A stretch of 64,000 bases of DNA from an uncultured Lachnospiraceae bacterium (GCA_902789175.1 CADANF010000001.1:1-64000); one strand, 5' to 3'; counted from the first letter of the stretch, positions 24,199 to 34,502 are shown. Made by a program: numbers and translations. Notes: generated by a model from the letters alone, not told the origin.

Positions 24199-25837
24199 AA
24201 GAAGCGGATTTAAGATTGTTATACAGCTTCTTAAAGAAATCAAAGATCTTTCACCGGTTATATTTCTTTCGGTTATTTATGGCGTATTAGGTAATCTGTG
24301 TGCTACAGTGCCTTTTGTTGCTGCGGCTTATTTTATAGTAAAAGACCATCCTATAAAAGGAATGTATGGAACTATCATACTTATTGCTTTATTGCGTGGT
24401 GTGATGCATTACCTTGAGCAGTATTGCAATCATTATATAGCATTCAGGATCCTTGCGATAATAAGAAAGAAAGTATTTAGAAAGCTTAGAGGACTTGCTC
24501 CGGCAAAACTTGATAATAAAGATAAAGGTGGACTTATAAGTATAGTTACATCAGACATTGAACTGCTGGAGGTTTTTTATGCTCATACAATTTCTCCGGT
24601 ACTTATAGCTTTTCTCTATAGTATTATAATGCTGCTCTTTTTTGCTCATATAAGTATAATGTCATGCCTTATCGCATTTTTAGGATATGCGATAGTTGGT
24701 ATCCTTATCCCATATCTTACAGACCTTAATGGGAAAAAGACTGGTATGGGCCTTAGAAATCATATGGGTACAGTGAGTTCGTATGTTCTTGACAATATTG
24801 ATGGAATAGATGAAGTCCTGCAGTATAATGCTGGAGAAAAAAGATTAAATGAGCTCGATGAAATGTCGGATGATATTTTGGAAAAGCAGGCGGATCTTTC
24901 TGAAACTGCTTCCTGGCAGGGAGCTTTTACAGAAATAATTATTCTTATATTCAGCTGTTTAATGCTTACATATCTGGCTAATTCATTTATGGCTGGAGAT
25001 ATACCATTTAACAGAGCTATAATAGGAACTGTTGCTATGATTGCGTCTTTTGGTCCGGTCACGGCTCTTGCAAATCTTTCAAATAATCTTAATCAGACTT
25101 TTGCTTCGGGCGAAAGAGTCCTTTCTCTTTTAGAAGAAGAGCCTGTAACAAAAGAGATCGAAGAAGGAAGTAATGTGGTTTTTTCTTCTGCATCTTTTGA
25201 AAATGTAACATTTAGTTACGATGATAAAATAAATATTTTAAATAATATCTCTTATGATTTTCCTAAAAAGAAGATAATAGGAATTGTTGGTAAGAGTGGT
25301 TCTGGTAAATCAACTATCCTTAAACTGCTTATGAGATTCTGGGATGTAAAGAGTGGAAGTGTAAAGATATCAAAGCAGGATGTCCGTGAGATAAGTACGG
25401 ATTCTCTTAGAGGAGAAGAAGGATATGTAACTCAGGATACATTTATATTTAATGATACTGCGGCAGCCAATATTGCTATAGGTAAAAGAGGCGCTACATT
25501 AGATGAGATAAGGGCAGCGGCAAAGAAAGCTGCTATAGATGATACTATCATGGCGCTCCCTTATGGTTATGACACACTTCTGGGACGTGGAAATGTAGAA
25601 CTTTCTGCAGGTGAGAGACAGCGTATAGGTGTTGCCAGAGCCTTTCTTCATGAAAGTCCACTTCTTCTTCTTGATGAGCCAACGAGTAATCTGGATGCTC
25701 TTTCAGAAGGAGTTATCCTTAAGACTATAGATGAGGAAAGTAAGGACAGGACAGTTATCCTTGTATCTCATAGAAAATCAACCGTTGGAATTGCTGATAC
25801 CATTTATCAGACCGAGGAGCCGGTAAGAGAGGTATAG
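24191..25837 (+). CDS. ABC transporter, CydC-like half (TM-NBD fusion)
   Basis: 548 residues from ATG 24191; the ribosome site is a G7 run plus AGAG inside the end of the previous gene. Membrane helices cover about 15-300. The ATPase has Walker A GKSGSGKST, Q-loop YVTQDTFIF, signature LSAGERQR, Walker B LLLLDEPTSNLD and H-loop VSHR. It pairs with the CydD-like half. Both ATP sites look intact. Confidence 0.87.
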   Translation: MNRRSGFKIVIQLLKEIKDLSPVIFLSVIYGVLGNLCATVPFVAAAYFIVKDHPIKGMYGTIILIALLRGVMHYLEQYCNHYIAFRILAIIRKKVFRKLRGLAPAKLDNKDKGGLISIVTSDIELLEVFYAHTISPVLIAFLYSIIMLLFFAHISIMSCLIAFLGYAIVGILIPYLTDLNGKKTGMGLRNHMGTVSSYVLDNIDGIDEVLQYNAGEKRLNELDEMSDDILEKQADLSETASWQGAFTEIIILIFSCLMLTYLANSFMAGDIPFNRAIIGTVAMIASFGPVTALANLSNNLNQTFASGERVLSLLEEEPVTKEIEEGSNVVFSSASFENVTFSYDDKINILNNISYDFPKKKIIGIVGKSGSGKSTILKLLMRFWDVKSGSVKISKQDVREISTDSLRGEEGYVTQDTFIFNDTAAANIAIGKRGATLDEIRAAAKKAAIDDTIMALPYGYDTLLGRGNVELSAGERQRIGVARAFLHESPLLLLDEPTSNLDALSEGVILKTIDEESKDRTVILVSHRKSTVGIADTIYQTEEPVREV

Positions 25838-25858
25838 ATGTTCTGGAGATGAGTTATA

Positions 25859-26905
25859 ATGACATTTAAGAGAATAATTAGAGAGAATCTGATAAATATA
25901 ATTTTGCCCCAGTTGATAATACTGGGGGCGCTCCTTGCGGCTATATTTATGCTGCAGGGACTGCCTGAGTTTAATTCAGTATCATGTGAAAATGGTAACG
26001 ATCTTAAAAGTGCTTATGAAAGAGGAGCCGCAAATATCAATGTACCAATAGATATGCTGAGTTTTGCGGGATTTAAGTATTCTGTAGATGGAAAAGAATC
26101 AGGCAAATATTATTTCTATATGTCAGAGGATAAAGTTTATCTTTTCCTTGTTAAAAATGAAAGTAATCTATATGAAAAGATAAGGGGAAGAGATAGAGAG
26201 AAAGGAACCGAGGAAAGAGTAAATTTAAGAGTTGATAATGATAAGAATACTGTTGATTATATTCTTCACAGCTATGCAGATTCCATGAAAAGAAATGCAA
26301 GTGAGATGGAAAGCTTTTTTTGTCCTGTGATCTTTAATGAATATAAATATCCTGCTATGGCTATAATTATCGTTAAGGCTTTTAAATATATGTGCATGCT
26401 GCTTCTTTTGATCTTATTCTTATATGGTTTACTCGCTTATATATTTCCAAGGTTAAGTATCCAGGCCAGGGATGTTTATGAGATAGGAAAGATAAGAGGA
26501 AAAAAAGGAAGAGAAATCTATGACGAACTTGAAGATGAATCCGTAAATAAGGCGAAGTTCTATTCAAATGGTTTCCTTGTAACCGCTAATTATGCTGTAA
26601 GTATTTCATTATCAAAGATAAAGATCATTTATCTTGATAATCTTAAGAATACTATAGTATCAAATGTTATAGTAAAAAAATTTCCTAATCGAAGGATCAA
26701 AAAATACAGGCTTACAGGAACTGATGAAAAACAATTTTTTTTCCAGCATGATTTTGATGAGTATGAAGAGGCTGAAGATGCGGCTTACTACATAAAATAT
26801 GATGATAAAGAAGATCTGAGTGAAATAGAGGAAGAAAAAGAAATAGAAGGAATTGATGAGATAGAAGAGACTGAAGAGGAAGAAAGATTAAATGACAAAA
26901 ATTGA
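25859..26905 (+). CDS. Unrecognised membrane protein with acidic tail
   Basis: 348 residues, with GGAGATGAG before the ATG. A membrane segment at about 12-32 precedes an extracytoplasmic domain (about 35-165), a second membrane segment (about 170-195) and a cytoplasmic region. The last 45 residues are almost all Glu, Asp and Ile. No family was recognised. It follows the ABC pair by 21 bases and overlaps the next gene, so it may belong to the transporter operon. Confidence 0.65.
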   Translation: MTFKRIIRENLINIILPQLIILGALLAAIFMLQGLPEFNSVSCENGNDLKSAYERGAANINVPIDMLSFAGFKYSVDGKESGKYYFYMSEDKVYLFLVKNESNLYEKIRGRDREKGTEERVNLRVDNDKNTVDYILHSYADSMKRNASEMESFFCPVIFNEYKYPAMAIIIVKAFKYMCMLLLLILFLYGLLAYIFPRLSIQARDVYEIGKIRGKKGREIYDELEDESVNKAKFYSNGFLVTANYAVSISLSKIKIIYLDNLKNTIVSNVIVKKFPNRRIKKYRLTGTDEKQFFFQHDFDEYEEAEDAAYYIKYDDKEDLSEIEEEKEIEGIDEIEETEEEERLNDKN

Positions 26906-27380
26906 TTTTTCAGAAAATATAAAGATCGCAAGCAGGTTTGTTGAAGAGGAGGGGCATCCTCTTAATATTCTCTCAAAAGAAAATAATAAGATAAGGATCC
27001 TCTGCATGAATATGATCCAGACTCTTCTTGAAGGAGAGACAGATTTTATATCAGAGGTTTTTACCAGAGGGGATATTAATATCATAAGAAAGCACTATAA
27101 AGTGAAAAATGAATATATCTATATACCATTAAAAGAAAAGTATGGTGTGATAGGTCCTGCGGATTATATGTCTGTGGATGATAATGAAGTACTTCAGATG
27201 TATGATGATCTTATTAAAGAAGAAAAAAGAAATGATGAGTGGTTTGGAAAAGTGCTTATCTTTTTGGAAAGAGTAGTGAAGATAATAAGCAAAGAAGAGA
27301 ATATCTTATTCTCTGCAGTAGCGAGAAATTTTGATGAGGATGATCATAAAAGGCTTCTGCAGGGGATTATGTCTGCTTGA
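26892..27380 (+). CDS. Unrecognised soluble protein, possibly hemerythrin-like
   Basis: 162 residues. It overlaps the upstream gene by 14 bases with GAGGAAG as ribosome site. The C-terminal helix (FLERVVKIISKEENILFSAV) resembles the KEEN-LF motif of hemerythrin/DUF438-type proteins. The ordered His set needed for a di-iron site is not evident. Function unknown. Confidence 0.6.
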   Translation: MTKIDFSENIKIASRFVEEEGHPLNILSKENNKIRILCMNMIQTLLEGETDFISEVFTRGDINIIRKHYKVKNEYIYIPLKEKYGVIGPADYMSVDDNEVLQMYDDLIKEEKRNDEWFGKVLIFLERVVKIISKEENILFSAVARNFDEDDHKRLLQGIMSA

Positions 27381-27447
27381 TTTTTAAAGGTGGGAGTATT
27401 AAAATAATAACAAGTTTTTATATCGCTATGAAAGAGGGGTATTGAAT

Positions 27448-27879
27448 ATGGCAAAACGTGATTTTTTTGGTGGTCTTGCTAAATTTACAGTTGCAGCAGC
27501 TGCAGTAGCTGGTGTATGTTACGCATTTAAAGATGAGATACGCGGAACAAAGACATACCAGGATCTTAATGAGAAATATGATGTGGATGGTAAAGTAGAA
27601 AAGGCAGTTGCTAAGGCTAAAGAGACAGGTATAAATGCTAAGGCAAAGGTTAAAGAGACTGCAGCTACAGTAAAGAGCAAAGTTGATGAAAAGATGGAAT
27701 CTATGAAGGAAGAAGAAGAGATCATAGATGACAGTGAAATCATTCTTGATGAAGATGATACTCCAGATGAAAGAGATTATGTTGCTATCAAGACTGAAGA
27801 AGAAAAAGCAGACGAATCAGCTGAAAATGAAGATAAGGCCGATGAAACTAGTGACGGATCAGATCTTGATAAAGAATAA
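27448..27879 (+). CDS. YtxH-like small membrane protein
   Basis: 143 residues from ATG 27448 with GAGGGG upstream. Residues 8-26 form a membrane segment, followed by a long charged helix rich in Lys and Ala (about 45-90) and a very acidic tail. The layout is like YtxH-type stress proteins, though the similarity is of composition rather than a firm family match. A terminator follows at once. Confidence 0.6.
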   Translation: MAKRDFFGGLAKFTVAAAAVAGVCYAFKDEIRGTKTYQDLNEKYDVDGKVEKAVAKAKETGINAKAKVKETAATVKSKVDEKMESMKEEEEIIDDSEIILDEDDTPDERDYVAIKTEEEKADESAENEDKADETSDGSDLDKE

Positions 27880-27894
27880 GATATAATTATTTTG

Positions 27895-27927
27895 CCGGAC
27901 TTAAAAGTTTTTAAGTCCGGTTTTTTT
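27895..27927 (+). terminator. Intrinsic terminator
   Basis: CCGGACTTAA (27895-27904) and its exact complement TTAAGTCCGG (27911-27920), followed by seven T's. TATAAT lies at 27882-27887, just before. Confidence 0.92.
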
Positions 27928-27952
27928 ATTATCAATAGGAGACTATTTATTT

Positions 27953-29755
27953 ATGACAGATTTTTTTGAAGACATAAAAGAAAAGGCAAAAGAAAAAAAG
28001 ACTTCGCTGGATAAGAAATCAGCTCATGTGAGTTATCTGAGGCTGGCTACATTTATATCTGGTGTTATATTTATCTATCAGGGAATGACAAAAGGAAAAG
28101 ACTTATATACCGCGTTAGGTGCAGCACTTATTTTATCTTTTGTCATTCTTATAAGATTTCATGGTTTAATGGAAGTTAAAGCAAAATCTCTTGATAAGGA
28201 GATTGAGTGTGCTGATAGATATATAGCCCGTATCACCGGGGGCTGGAGAGATTTTGGGGATGATGGAAGTGAATTTATTTCAAAGGATGATACTTTATCC
28301 CATGATATCGATCTTTTGGGTAAGGGGTCTATGTATCAACTGATAAGCGTCGCTCATACTCAGTTTGGAAGAAAAAGGTTAGCTGAGACTTTATGTTTAA
28401 AAAATGTGAATATTGATGAAGCATCCGAAAGATATGAGGCTGTAAGAGAATTATCAGAGGATAAGGAATTCCTTGTGGGATTTGAGGCAGTCAGCAGCAG
28501 GATTTATGATAAAAAGGGTGAGGATGAAGAACAAAAGAACTATGATTATAAACCTATGAAATTTCCGTTCTGGATGGGACTTATCATGGCTGTAGTCCCG
28601 GTTTTAAATATTGCAGCTATCGTTCTTACTATTACCGGACAGATAAAGGCTACATGGATAATAGTTACATTTCTTCTTGGCATCATAGCTGTTTTTGCTC
28701 CTCAGAAAAAGGTAGAAAGTCTGATCATGCCTGTATATTTATATGGACTTTCATCGAGAGATTTCTATGATCTTCTTAAAATGATAGGTGAAAAGGATTT
28801 TAGTTCCAGGAATCTTAAGAGTTTAAAGGAAAGAGTTGTAGCAGGAGATGGAATGCTTAAAGCTGTTAAAAGCCTTGGAGCTATCGGACAGGCTTTTAAT
28901 GTTGAGTATAATGCCATAGTTCATATGCTTTTAGCAGGCTTTTTTGGATATGATCTTTATATAGCTCTTGCAGCTGTTAACTGGAATAATAAATATGGAA
29001 GTTCATTTTCAGAATGCTTTTCAATAATTGGTTCAATGGAAGAATATCTTTCTCTTTCAGTTCTTTCAGTTATAAGAAATGTTACTCCATTTGAGATGTT
29101 AGAAGAAGGGGATAACAGGATAGTCCTTTCAGATGTGGTTCATCCTTTGCTGGATACTGATAAAGTAGTATCTAATACAGTAAGTCTGGATAATTCAGTT
29201 ACAGTTATAACTGGTTCCAATATGTCTGGTAAGACTACATTTTTAAGAACTGTGGCAGTGAATCTTGTAATGGGATATATAGGAGCCGGTGTCTGTGCGA
29301 AAGAATTTAAAGCGCCGAAGATGAAGATATTTACCTCTATGAGGGTTATGGATGATGTAACAAATGGTATTTCAACCTTTTATGCGGAGATCTTAAGAAT
29401 AAAGGATATGTCCCAGTACATTAAGAAAATGGGAAATGTTCCAGCGCTTTGCCTTATTGATGAGATTTTTAAGGGAACAAACTCCGCTGATAGGATTTAT
29501 GGAGCTGCAGAAGCTATAAAGAACCTCTCTAGTGGAAATGCTATGGTCATTGTATCTACTCACGACTTTGAACTTTGCGAACTTAAGAAGAAAAATGGAG
29601 ATTGCGTCAGCAATTATCATTTCGAAGAATACTATGAAGATAATGAATTAAAGTTTGATTATAAGATTAAAGAGGGCAGATGTACCACAAGAAATGCTAA
29701 GGCGCTTCTTTCTATGGCAGGATTACTTGAGTTGGATAATTTGAATAAAAATTGA
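27953..29755 (+). CDS. Membrane-embedded MutS-like ATPase
   Basis: 600 residues. The C-terminal domain is a MutS ATPase with Walker A GSNMSGKTT (from Gly421), Walker B CLIDEIFKGTNSADR (Asp503, Glu504) and VIVSTHDFEL. The middle has the MutS lever-like helices. The N-terminal part is unusual: two hydrophobic segments near 25-65 and two more near 205-250. No MutS mismatch-recognition domain (FxE) is seen. It is shorter than MutS and lacks the Smr domain of MutS2. It is probably a membrane-tethered MutS relative of unknown role. Confidence 0.8.
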   Translation: MTDFFEDIKEKAKEKKTSLDKKSAHVSYLRLATFISGVIFIYQGMTKGKDLYTALGAALILSFVILIRFHGLMEVKAKSLDKEIECADRYIARITGGWRDFGDDGSEFISKDDTLSHDIDLLGKGSMYQLISVAHTQFGRKRLAETLCLKNVNIDEASERYEAVRELSEDKEFLVGFEAVSSRIYDKKGEDEEQKNYDYKPMKFPFWMGLIMAVVPVLNIAAIVLTITGQIKATWIIVTFLLGIIAVFAPQKKVESLIMPVYLYGLSSRDFYDLLKMIGEKDFSSRNLKSLKERVVAGDGMLKAVKSLGAIGQAFNVEYNAIVHMLLAGFFGYDLYIALAAVNWNNKYGSSFSECFSIIGSMEEYLSLSVLSVIRNVTPFEMLEEGDNRIVLSDVVHPLLDTDKVVSNTVSLDNSVTVITGSNMSGKTTFLRTVAVNLVMGYIGAGVCAKEFKAPKMKIFTSMRVMDDVTNGISTFYAEILRIKDMSQYIKKMGNVPALCLIDEIFKGTNSADRIYGAAEAIKNLSSGNAMVIVSTHDFELCELKKKNGDCVSNYHFEEYYEDNELKFDYKIKEGRCTTRNAKALLSMAGLLELDNLNKN

Positions 29756-29834
29756 CAAAATTAACAAAATTTTTTGGTAAAAAAACTTTGTTAAAAATGC
29801 ACAAGGCAAATTATAGAATTTGTACAAAATAACA

Positions 29835-29863
29835 TTGACTTAAAAATTTAAAAAGTATAGAAT
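29835..29863 (+). promoter_or_regulatory. Sigma-A type promoter
   Basis: TTGACT (29835-29840), 17 bases, TAGAAT (29858-29863), before the 695-residue gene. Confidence 0.65.
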
Positions 29864-29915
29864 TTAGGCATAGTTGGTACTATATACAGGAATAAATGGG
29901 CGAGGAGGAATCACT

Positions 29916-32003
29916 ATGGCTTTACCAGCAAACATAACATCAGGCGGAGACAATAATGTTCTTTCTATTGCTGCATCAAGCAATAAAGGAATGCTTATTA
30001 AATTCCTTAACGAGCAGGTTGAGGATGGTTTCTATGCTCTTGTTATAGACTATTTAAAGGACAAAAATTTTGATCTTAAATCAATGGCAGTTGATGAGGA
30101 GACTAAGAGTCAGTGCCAGAAGCTCTACGATCTTGATGAATTCGTAGACAGAGAGATTAAGGAAAAGGAAAGATTTGAAATTGACGAGTGGATTGAGCCT
30201 CTCTTTAATTTCGTATATGGAAATATCGATCCTTGTGATATTGATGCTCCTATCAATACAACAGGTATTTATAGATATTCTATATGGCTGATCTATCTCT
30301 ATCAGAGAGAAAAGTTCGGCGAGGCTATGAGACTTATCGGTGAACGAATCGCTCCATTACTTATAAATGTAAGCTATCAGATTCTTGAAGATGATGAGAG
30401 ACCAAAGAACTTTGATAAGGCTCTTATGGGTTACCTTGATCTCTTAAACGTAGTAATGGAGATGGGGCTTCCAACTTCACTTTCTAATTCGGAAGCTTAT
30501 ATAAGCAATCTGGAAGTTCTCTATGATTATGTTGTTGAGGATCCACATGTAGATAACAATTATAAGACACAGTTATCTATCGGACTTTTCAATACTTTCA
30601 TTGCAAATAAGGATTATACAAAGGCATTTGAGTTCTATGGACTTAATGCTGAATATATTCCAATTGATAACATGGCTGTATATGAAAGCTTTAAGGAACT
30701 TATCCGTAATGTTAACAACACACAGGATACGACAGTTTTAAGCAGAAACGTACTTACAGCTATTTCTAAGCAGGAAATCTACAATAAGAGAATTGATACC
30801 CTTATCGGGGAGGTTTCATCTTTCGTTAAGAAAGTTTACCTTTATATTGAAAATGAACCAGAAATGAAGAAAAACCTTCAGGTTCTCGGTGCAGGTGCAC
30901 AGCTTAATGGTAAGACTAATATTTTCGAAGGATTATATGAATACAATCTTGTATTCTATGAATGCGGAATTAAAGAGATCGTTAATTCAGATGTATCAAC
31001 ACGTGCCTGGGAAGAGAAGTATGAGATACTTGATAAGCTCTATACAACACTTAATGTTGTATTCGATGGATACAATGTATATGAGCTTTCTAATAAGATT
31101 GAGCATCAGTATGTTGAGATTACATGGATCAACGATTATGTAAATGCTAATCCATCACTTCTTAAGATGTTCTTCTCAATCAAAGAGAAGATCAAGGCAT
31201 TCAAGGTTAGAAAGAATGCTATCGTTGAGAAGTCGAAGACAAACTATGAGATCAAGCAGATGATCGATGATCGTCAGAAGACTCTCGTATTCCTCGCAGC
31301 AGAGGATATGATCGTTAATGGTCTTAATGGTGGAAGAATCGCAGTTATCAATTCTAACTACGATCCAAAGAAGGCTGAGAAATACCTTATTAAGACATAT
31401 GCAGATACACAGGTTCCACCAAAGTATCAGAAGGTTGAAACAACTACAAAGAGCGGCGGTATCTTTGGTAGAGCAGCAGCTCCTACAATGGATTCAGATC
31501 TTCAGAAATTACTTTCTGATTCTAAGATTGAAGAAATGCTCCTTAAATCTGAGTGGCTCTGGTATCAGTATGAGGATAAGGGTGAAGGACAGCAGACTCC
31601 GCTTGAGGCAACATATAGCTGTGTATGTCTCATCAAGGCTATTGAAAAGCTTATCGATAGAAAGACTGGAGGAGTAGCAAAGCCGGAATCATCACCTAAT
31701 AAGAAGGTTATCATCACAAAGACTGGTAAGGTTATCGAACTTTCAGATGAAGGAAATACACCTTCAGCAGATAAGAAGGTTGCAGGACCTACAGTTGTTG
31801 ATAATATCAATAATATTGAGAATTCTCTTAAGGATAAGTCAGAAGACAACGTTGGATATGTTAAGGCATACATCAATGATTGGCTTGATACAGTTATGAA
31901 GAGTAAATTCGATATCGATAACATGCTTCCATTATTCGAGGCAGAAGGACTTAGAACAAAGAGCCTTCAGGTATTAAAGAAACTCAGAGCAGATATGCTG
32001 TAA
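29916..32003 (+). CDS. Large unrecognised helical protein
   Basis: 695 residues from ATG 29916 behind GAGGAGG; the upstream ATG lacks a site. The protein is soluble and mostly helical, with TPR-like stretches (residues about 190-260) and a linker rich in Pro, Thr and Lys near 590-640. No catalytic motif and no family were recognised. It has its own near-consensus promoter and terminator, and a codon pattern like that of leuS, so it may be well expressed. Confidence 0.75.
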   Translation: MALPANITSGGDNNVLSIAASSNKGMLIKFLNEQVEDGFYALVIDYLKDKNFDLKSMAVDEETKSQCQKLYDLDEFVDREIKEKERFEIDEWIEPLFNFVYGNIDPCDIDAPINTTGIYRYSIWLIYLYQREKFGEAMRLIGERIAPLLINVSYQILEDDERPKNFDKALMGYLDLLNVVMEMGLPTSLSNSEAYISNLEVLYDYVVEDPHVDNNYKTQLSIGLFNTFIANKDYTKAFEFYGLNAEYIPIDNMAVYESFKELIRNVNNTQDTTVLSRNVLTAISKQEIYNKRIDTLIGEVSSFVKKVYLYIENEPEMKKNLQVLGAGAQLNGKTNIFEGLYEYNLVFYECGIKEIVNSDVSTRAWEEKYEILDKLYTTLNVVFDGYNVYELSNKIEHQYVEITWINDYVNANPSLLKMFFSIKEKIKAFKVRKNAIVEKSKTNYEIKQMIDDRQKTLVFLAAEDMIVNGLNGGRIAVINSNYDPKKAEKYLIKTYADTQVPPKYQKVETTTKSGGIFGRAAAPTMDSDLQKLLSDSKIEEMLLKSEWLWYQYEDKGEGQQTPLEATYSCVCLIKAIEKLIDRKTGGVAKPESSPNKKVIITKTGKVIELSDEGNTPSADKKVAGPTVVDNINNIENSLKDKSEDNVGYVKAYINDWLDTVMKSKFDIDNMLPLFEAEGLRTKSLQVLKKLRADML

Positions 32004-32027
32004 TAACTGAACAATTTAATATGATAT

Positions 32028-32070
32028 AAAGAGAAAAGAGATTGTCCCATGTACAATCTCTTTTCTTTAT
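32028..32070. terminator. Bidirectional terminator
   Basis: GAAAAGAGATTGT pairs with ACAATCTCTTTTC around a seven-base loop, with A- and T-rich flanks. It separates two convergent genes and can serve both. Confidence 0.85.
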
Positions 32071-32108
32071 ATTAAAAGTATTATGTTTTTTATTTGTTTT
32101 GAAGTTCT

Positions 32109-32630
32109 TTATTTTTTCCTATGTTTCATAAGATATAAACCTTTGACAGGATATTCTAAAATCCTCTTCAGATAGATATGTGCATCTTCTTTTTTATTTA
32201 CCTTATCTACAAGAATTGAATGGATACCTGCATTATTTGCACCAAGAATATCCGTAAATATCTGATCACCGATAAAGAGCATGTTCTTTGTATCTATTTT
32301 AAGTAACGCAGCAGCTTTGATATATGAATCTTTTAATGGCTTTTTTGCTTTATAAATATAATTAATGGTTGATAAGCCATCAGCATTTATCTCTTTTGCA
32401 AAGTTTTTAACTCTTGGTTCATCATTATTTGATAAGAAGATTATCTTAAATCCTATTTCTCGTAAATCTTTTAATAACTTCCTTGATCTTTCATCAGACA
32501 TTGCATCATGAGGTACCAGGGTGTTATCAATATCAAATATTATCCCTCTGTAACCCAGATCATAATAATGCTTAAAATCAATATTATAAGTTGACCTGTA
32601 ATATTCAACGGGAAATAAAAATCTCTTCAT
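32109..32630 (-). CDS. YqeG family HAD phosphatase
   Basis: 173 residues. HAD motif I is FDIDNTLVPHD (near residue 31), motif II LSNNDE, motif III Lys in KAKKPL, and motif IV GDQIFTDILGAN. This is the YqeG/HAD-IIIA layout. AGGAG lies before the start. It begins 27 bases after uvrC on the same strand, so the two are probably co-transcribed. Its substrate is not known. Confidence 0.9.
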   Translation of the reverse strand: MKRFLFPVEYYRSTYNIDFKHYYDLGYRGIIFDIDNTLVPHDAMSDERSRKLLKDLREIGFKIIFLSNNDEPRVKNFAKEINADGLSTINYIYKAKKPLKDSYIKAAALLKIDTKNMLFIGDQIFTDILGANNAGIHSILVDKVNKKEDAHIYLKRILEYPVKGLYLMKHRKK

Positions 32631-32657
32631 ATAAACTCCTATTTTCTAACCTTTATT

Positions 32658-34502
32658 CTAATGGAAAAAATCATAAACAGCAGAAGCGCTTTTTTTATTC
32701 ATTCCCTTGACCTGAAGTAATTCCTCCAGGGATGCCGCTTTGATTTCTTCAATATCCTTAAAATGTAACAGTAACGCTTTACGTCTCGCTGGTCCGATCC
32801 CTTCTATATCATCGAGGATTGAATGGACCTGCTCCTTGCTTCTTAATAATTTGTGGTAAGTTATGGCAAATCTATGGGTTTCATCCTGCAGGGCTGTAAC
32901 CATATGGATAGCTTCAGAACCTTTTTTAAAGTCTACTTCTTTATTATTAAAATAAAGACCTCTGGTCCTGTGATTATCATCCTTTACCATTCCGCACACT
33001 GGAATGTCTATTCCGAGACTGTCAAGTACCATTTCTGCGATATTAACCTGGCCTTTGCCTCCGTCCATCATCAGTACATCTGGGAAAGGACCGATCTTTT
33101 CATCGCAAAAACGCCTTGATAGGACTTCTTTCATTGAAGCGTAATCATTTGGGCCTTCTACTGTTTTTAGACGGAATTTTCTATAAGCATTTCTCTTGGG
33201 AGATCCATTTTCAAATACTACCATAGAAGCAACTGAATTATAACCGGAAATGTTGGAAATATCAAATGCTTCTAGTCTTGTGGCATTTTCGATACCGACT
33301 ATATCAGCTATTTCTTTTGCGGCTCCTATAGTACGTTTCTCTTTCTTTTTTATCCTTTCAATGTCCTGAGCGAGAACTAATGAAGCATTGTCTTCTGCAA
33401 GACTCACAAGTCCTTTTTTATCGCCGCGTTTAGGGATTATGATGTGGACTTTTGCGCCTCTTTTTTCACTTAAGAAGGCGGTTATGACTTCTTCTTCATT
33501 TACAGGGATAGTGGAGAGAATCTCTTTAGGGATATACGGAGTGCTGCTATAATATTGCTTTACAAATGCAGTTATTATAGAAGAGTCATCGTCGCCTGTC
33601 TCATCAATTGTCATATGATGATTTTCTCTTCCGAGAAGCTGGCCGTTTCTCACAAAAAATATGGAAACAACGCAGTCTTTATCGTTTCGGGCCATTGCGA
33701 TTATATCCCTGTTATCCTGTTCGGTATCAGTGATCCGCTGCTTATCCATGATATGCTTAATGCTTTCGATAAGATCCCTGGTTACAGCCGCTTTTTCAAA
33801 TTCCATTAAAGAGGCTTCCTGCTTCATCTGTTCTGTAAGAGAGGAGATGATATCTTTAGTATCTCCATTTAAAAATGCGATCACAGAAGATATGTTTTTA
33901 TTATATTCTTCCTTGGAAATGTATCCGCCACAGGGGCCGGAACACATATTGATCTGGTGATAGAGACAAGGCCGCTCTTTTCCTATATCTTTAGGAAGAT
34001 TGCGGTTGCAGTTTCTTATCTTAAATAATTTCCTTAATAATTCGATTATGTCATGGACTGCTTTTCCGTCTGTATAAGGACCGAAATATTTGCATTTATC
34101 CCTATGCATCTGGTGAGAATACATTACTCTTGGGTAATCTTCATATGTGGTTATCTTTATATATGGATATCCCTTATCATCCCTCATCATAGTGTTATAA
34201 CGTGGATGATGTTCTTTTATAAGATTACATTCGAGAACTAAAGCCTCCATTTCAGAGGAAGTGATTATATATTCAAAATATTCGATCTGTTCCACCATTT
34301 TAGCAATCTTTTGGGAACCATTATGACCGTGACCTTTTTGGAAATATTGTCTTACACGATTGTGAAGATCCACAGCTTTACCGACATAAAGAATCTCTTC
34401 ACTGTCACTGTGCATTAAATAGACACCTGGCTTATGCGGAAGTTTTTTTAATTCTTCTGAGATATTAAATTCATTATTTTTATCAGGAATATATTTATCC
34501 AT
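32658..34502 (-). CDS. uvrC: Excinuclease ABC subunit C
   Basis: 614 residues, normal length for UvrC. The order is a GIY-YIG nuclease domain (KPGVYLMHSDSEEILYVGKA), a cysteine-rich linker (CNRNLP, CLYHQINMCSGPCGG), a UVR domain (LMEFEKAAVTRDLIESI), the RNase H-like nuclease (LEAFDISNISG, DVLMMDGGKGQ) and a C-terminal helix-hairpin-helix pair (LDDIEGIGPARRKALL). It makes both incisions in nucleotide excision repair. It is divergent from hprK. Confidence 0.97.
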   Translation of the reverse strand: MDKYIPDKNNEFNISEELKKLPHKPGVYLMHSDSEEILYVGKAVDLHNRVRQYFQKGHGHNGSQKIAKMVEQIEYFEYIITSSEMEALVLECNLIKEHHPRYNTMMRDDKGYPYIKITTYEDYPRVMYSHQMHRDKCKYFGPYTDGKAVHDIIELLRKLFKIRNCNRNLPKDIGKERPCLYHQINMCSGPCGGYISKEEYNKNISSVIAFLNGDTKDIISSLTEQMKQEASLMEFEKAAVTRDLIESIKHIMDKQRITDTEQDNRDIIAMARNDKDCVVSIFFVRNGQLLGRENHHMTIDETGDDDSSIITAFVKQYYSSTPYIPKEILSTIPVNEEEVITAFLSEKRGAKVHIIIPKRGDKKGLVSLAEDNASLVLAQDIERIKKKEKRTIGAAKEIADIVGIENATRLEAFDISNISGYNSVASMVVFENGSPKRNAYRKFRLKTVEGPNDYASMKEVLSRRFCDEKIGPFPDVLMMDGGKGQVNIAEMVLDSLGIDIPVCGMVKDDNHRTRGLYFNNKEVDFKKGSEAIHMVTALQDETHRFAITYHKLLRSKEQVHSILDDIEGIGPARRKALLLHFKDIEEIKAASLEELLQVKGMNKKSASAVYDFFH

